DNA of 64,000 nt from Aralia elata (lineage: Eukaryota > Streptophyta > Magnoliopsida > Apiales > Araliaceae). Under the pieces are notes generated by a model. The model had not been told where the DNA came from, made no database searches, and worked only from the letters and a program-made list of their open reading frames with translations. The stretch is from the NCBI GenBank assembly GCA_034770075.1, contig CM068379.1, forward strand, positions 16,863,506-16,927,505, read 5' to 3'. Each line of letters opens with the position of its first letter. The stretch's first letter is position 1. Shown one piece after another: positions 60,301 to 64,000 of the stretch. A program made the translations under genes and the position numbers.

Positions 60301-61803
60301 GGTGTGGATTCCTGATGGTATAAACTGAGTTAAACAACCCTATTATATAAGGGAGTGTCGGGCGAGCCGGCCATTTACCGTTGAATGCCGGTGAAGAAAT
60401 GATGGAATCATCAACGCACCGTTAAAATACGGTGTGGATATGATGAAGTCATAACTTGGGGATGTTATTAGACTGATCACCTAATAATACCCTATGGAGA
60501 GTTCACAGTCTTTGTGATTATTGAACATATTGGAGAGTTCTCAGTTTTTGACTGATGAATATTATAATCAGTTCTTCGTCCCTACGACCTCTCAGTTATC
60601 TCTCTAAAAATATCGCAATCCTTATGAATAACGATGTGATTAATTTCACATACTTTGAAATCCAAAGCTGAATATTTTGTGATGTTACTGTTGTTGATTC
60701 TAAGTTTCCCTTTAAATCATCAGTGTTACAGTTATCTGTGATGTTCATTCAGTAGCTGAAATTTATACTCGTGCTTATGTTCTAAAATCTTTTAAACTTA
60801 CTAAGCAAATTTATTGCACACCCTTGCATTCTATTTAAATTTTCAGATAAGGCAGAAGGACCCAAAATATCCGAAGTTAAAGATCGGGAATAGTAAAATA
60901 TTAATGTAACATATTAGTTATGTTATACTAATTTTTGTAATGTTGTAAAATGCATAATGATGTAATCAAGTATTAAATTATGTAAGGAGTAGAGATGTGG
61001 AAATATGTAATTTCATTTACGTGTAATTTATTATAAACGAGCCTTGTGTGTATTATAGGCAGGTGTTGAGACTGTTAGGTTTGAGACCTGGGGAATAAGG
61101 AATAGATTGTTATTTAATGTTATGATGAGACAGGTAGTGACTGTATAAGGAAATGATGCTTGAATATTAAGCATGTGTGATGAATGTATTTGGATAGTGA
61201 TGCACCAAGTTAGTTTGACTTCTTTTATAATTGCATTTTTCACATTACTTGGTCATCTTGGTTGATTTGTATTCCTAACTAAACTTAATCAGTAAATCAA
61301 CGGATAAAAATAACTTAACTGATAATAGTTCAACTTGTATTTATAGTTTAGTTCAATTTGTATTTATAGTTTAGTTTAGCTCTGAGTATAAACCAACAAC
61401 TAAGCTAACTAGAGTAAGTTATCCTTAAAACTAATTTTCTAACATCGAAGTCCTTAGTCAATGGTTAAGAGACACATTGGAGAAGGCAGTTCCTTCGTCT
61501 ATTTAATCGTCTGGTCGGTTTCGGTTAATCAGTTGGCCGATTTTTAAAGACATTGTTAATTGAATAAAATCTTAACAGTTAGACAAGAACTTTCTCACAT
61601 TGAGTTTAGTCAACTTTGGCATGCCCTCGTGCAAAATTATTCAGGCACAACACCAATAAAAAATAATAATAAATAAGTTCTTGAAAAGAAAATAGCTAGT
61701 CCCAATATTTATGTTTTTTTGTTACATAATAAATCACTCACCAAAAAATTTCATTAGGCTCCCCTCTATCCTTTTACATGGCTATCCCCGCCCAATTTAG
61801 TTG

Positions 61804-61806
<3 letters not shown>

Positions 61807-61868
<62 letters not shown>
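61807..61868. repeat. (AT)31 microsatellite
   Basis: A 62-base pure AT run at the position corresponding to 31707 and 55156. The Ile-Tyr repeat frame over it is not a gene. Confidence 0.95.
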
Positions 61869-61871
<3 letters not shown>

Positions 61872-62438
61872 AACACATGTCACAAAATTGAATTTGCGTA
61901 GAACGTGGAAGTCTATACCACAAGATAGAATAAATTATAGTGGGGTTATTCTTAATTTTTACCTATCTCATGTATACACATGTCACAATTATAATTCGAT
62001 TGAAAACTTTCACTATACATAGAAGCGCTCAATTTATTTTGTAGATGGGAAATCAGATCTTGCCAAACCCTCAAAATCTCATTCAACTGTTGGTACTCAT
62101 TATATTATTGTAAAGCGGGTGTTAATGTAGGTTGAATCAAAATTTGGCATGTATATTCTATTCACCATCCAATAAACTACATGGTTATCCCAACTATAGA
62201 CACCCAGAATGTTTTGCACTTTTGTAAATCACATTTTTCAAATAATTTGGAAGAGTTAAAATGAAACTTTATCATTAATTAGGGTAAGCAATTACAAAAA
62301 TTATAGTGGAATGACTTAATTGTAATTTAGACATAGTAGAAGGTAACAAATTGCAAAAAACCACCTTAAATGATTCCCAAAAAAGATCAATACTTAGAAA
62401 TAAATTATTTAGCAAGAACAATTCCCAAGGTAGCCCAA

Positions 62439-62458
62439 CCCCCCTCCCCCCCCCCTCC
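62439..62458. repeat. C-rich tract, unit C
   Basis: Twenty bases of C with two T, at the position of the 39-base tract in unit B. Confidence 0.85.
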
Positions 62459-63202
62459 GAGCACTATACTCTCTCCGTCCCTGCATTCAAGTGTTGGTAT
62501 TCCCTATAATATAGTGCAGGTGTTAATATAGGTTGACTCAAAATTTGTCTCATTCTCTGTCTCATTTAATAAATTGAATGGTTATCCCCACCCATATTTA
62601 CTTTGTGTTGTAATGTTACACAAATAAGCTATACACAAAAATTTGTGCACGAGTAGTATTAAAAATAGAGAATATAGGAAGCATGACCTACCATAGAATG
62701 CTTTACATATTTTTATTGGTATGCAATATATGGGTTGGTCCTACGGTTAGTGCACAATATTTTTTTTTTTTATAATTTTTGTACATAGTATTATTCTTAC
62801 TTTGCGGTTAGGAGTTGAAATCCGTTCCAATCTCGTTCAAGTGCTAGGTGTTAATATAGGTTGAATCAAAATATGTCCTATTCTTCGTCTCAATTATTAA
62901 AATATATTGTTATTTCCAAACATATTTACTATGTGGTCAAAGATTAAAATCTTTCCAAACTTCGTTTAATGTTCATATTCATTAAAATACTATAGTGGGG
63001 TTTTAATAAAGGTTTGAATTCAAATTTGTCTTATTCTTTGTCTCATTTAATAAATAAATAAAAAAATATAGACATCAATACGTGATATTGGATGAGAACA
63101 GTAAATTTGGATTCGAGTGGGTGACATGAAGTGGGTTGTTGGTTAGGGTCTCTTAAATATACAAAACCTTGTGCTCCATGTATCTTTTTGTCATGCATTC
63201 AC

Positions 63203-63209
63203 TATAAAT
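63203..63209 (+). promoter_or_regulatory. TATA box of nsLTP gene 3
   Basis: TATAAAT, 97 bases before the ATG, in conserved context. Confidence 0.7.
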
Positions 63210-63299
63210 TAGTAGATAGGGTCAGTTACATTGCATTGCATAAGCACCATCACACATTCATATACCCATCTCACTCAATTCTCTCTCCAAAAAATTTCG

Positions 63300-63661
63300 A
63301 TGGCCAAACAAAACGCGGTTTGCTCTACATGGTTGATCACCATGGTGGTTTTAGCTCTGATACTTACAAATTCTCCGACTGCAAAAGCAGAAGTTAATTG
63401 CAAGGATTGTGTTATGAAGATAATCCCATGCAAGGGATTTCTTACGGGTGAAGCTCCAACAATAAGTGCTGCATGTTGCAGTGGTGCACAAGAGCTAGAC
63501 CAAATAGCAATTGGTTCAGAAGTTGATAAAAGAGCTATATGTGTGTGCTTGAAGGCGGCAGCGGAGTCTCTTCCTATCAGAATTGACAGGGCAAACCAAA
63601 TTGCCCCGCTATGCCACCTTAAAACTAAGTTTGAAGTCCGACCCGACATTGACTGCAACAA
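63300..63661 (+). CDS. nsLTP gene 3, exon 1 (final exon beyond window)
   Basis: Exon 1 encodes the same 120 residues as gene 2 exon 1; the only base change I see is a silent ACT to ACG at Thr49. The signal peptide, all nine mature cysteines and the GTATATAC donor (63662) are intact. By comparison with gene 2 the intron would end about 34 bases past the window, where the seven-base final exon is expected. The unspliced frame to 63731 is readthrough into the intron. Confidence 0.85.
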
Positions 63662-64000
63662 GTATATACATATCCCCATATATCATCCATTATATATAAA
63701 TCTCTTCTCTTTTCAAAATAATAAAATATAAAAAATAAAATTAAAAAATAAATTCTCACTGGATTTAAATTGTTGACGGAATTATTATAATTTCTCAAAA
63801 ACAAATTTATACTTTGTAATACTTTTTAGGTAATTCATAATATTAACTATTTTACTAATCAAAATCAAAAAAAATTTACATTACTTTCAAATTAATTTTT
63901 TAATTTCGCAAATTGAATGAAAGAAACTAATTAAATGGGAATCTTTTTGTAAAATGGAAGGAGTAACATATATATTATTAGTTTTTGTGTGCTATTCTAA

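Larger units (their letters stand above)
57391..63202. other. Unit C spacer, uninterrupted basal form
   Basis: The whole intergenic sequence without the Gypsy or Copia insertions. The Gypsy target site is empty near 58880-58890 (AGTCTTTTTTGCTGAACGCC). The end of the older LTR-like segment is missing: after GATGCACCAA (about 61205) the sequence skips about 145 bases present in unit B and continues with TTAGTTTGACTTC. It contains an (AT)31 run and a C-rich tract. No coding gene was seen. Confidence 0.8.

Noticed and set aside
61801..62022. Ile-Tyr repeat frames (also at 31616-31930 and 55061-55246)
   Set aside because: They are produced by AT microsatellites of different lengths; the flanking residues are not conserved as protein.

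Overview
The window is repeat-rich flowering-plant nuclear DNA. The evidence is AT-rich sequence, plant-type non-specific lipid-transfer protein (nsLTP) genes with an intron near the 3' end, Ty3/Gypsy chromovirus and Ty1/Copia retrotransposons, and very long LTRs with a tRNA-Met-type primer site. I cannot name the species. There are no bacterial genes and no CRISPR array, and I recognised no tRNA or rRNA gene.

The backbone is a head-to-tail array of a roughly 6.65-kb unit, each with one nsLTP gene. The window opens in the last intron of one copy (gene 0, final exon 186-192) and closes in the same intron of another (gene 3, exon 1 at 63300-63661). Genes 1 (33157) and 2 (56649) lie between. Measured from final exon to final exon, the units are: A = 186 to 43337 (about 43.2 kb), B = 43337 to 57384 (about 14.0 kb), C = 57384 to just past the window end (about 6.65 kb). 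The size differences are almost entirely retrotransposon insertions.

Unit A holds a Tekay/Del-type Gypsy element on the minus strand (1706-28741, TSD TTTGT). It was broken into by a 3.85-kb solo LTR (7917-11768, TSD TCCTC) inside gag, and by a 2.8-kb solo LTR (16473-28328) inside the right LTR. The second of these was entered by a complete 9.07-kb LARD-like non-coding element with 3.26-kb LTRs (16649-25719, TSD TATAA). Unit A also carries a 9.46-kb Copia element (33524-42985, TSD GTATA) placed exactly at the 5' splice site of nsLTP gene 1. Unit B carries the same Gypsy insertion at the same site, already with the gag solo LTR, and a later deletion has removed gag and most of the right LTR (44836-52077). 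Unit C lacks the Gypsy element. All units share an older LTR-like segment that ends in GGGGGCATCACA (lost in C).

The only likely host genes are the nsLTPs: small secreted proteins of 122 residues with the eight-cysteine pattern plus one extra cysteine. Genes 2 and 3 look intact and encode the same exon-1 protein. Gene 1 has lost its normal intron continuity and its original 3' splice acceptor. Everything else is transposon-derived or intergenic.

The points most worth a second look are the Copia insertion at the splice donor, the C-to-T decay in CHG/CHH contexts of both the Copia element and gene 1, the run of small hairpins just downstream of the LARD primer-binding site, and the fine structure of the nested insertions as a relative clock for the gene duplications.
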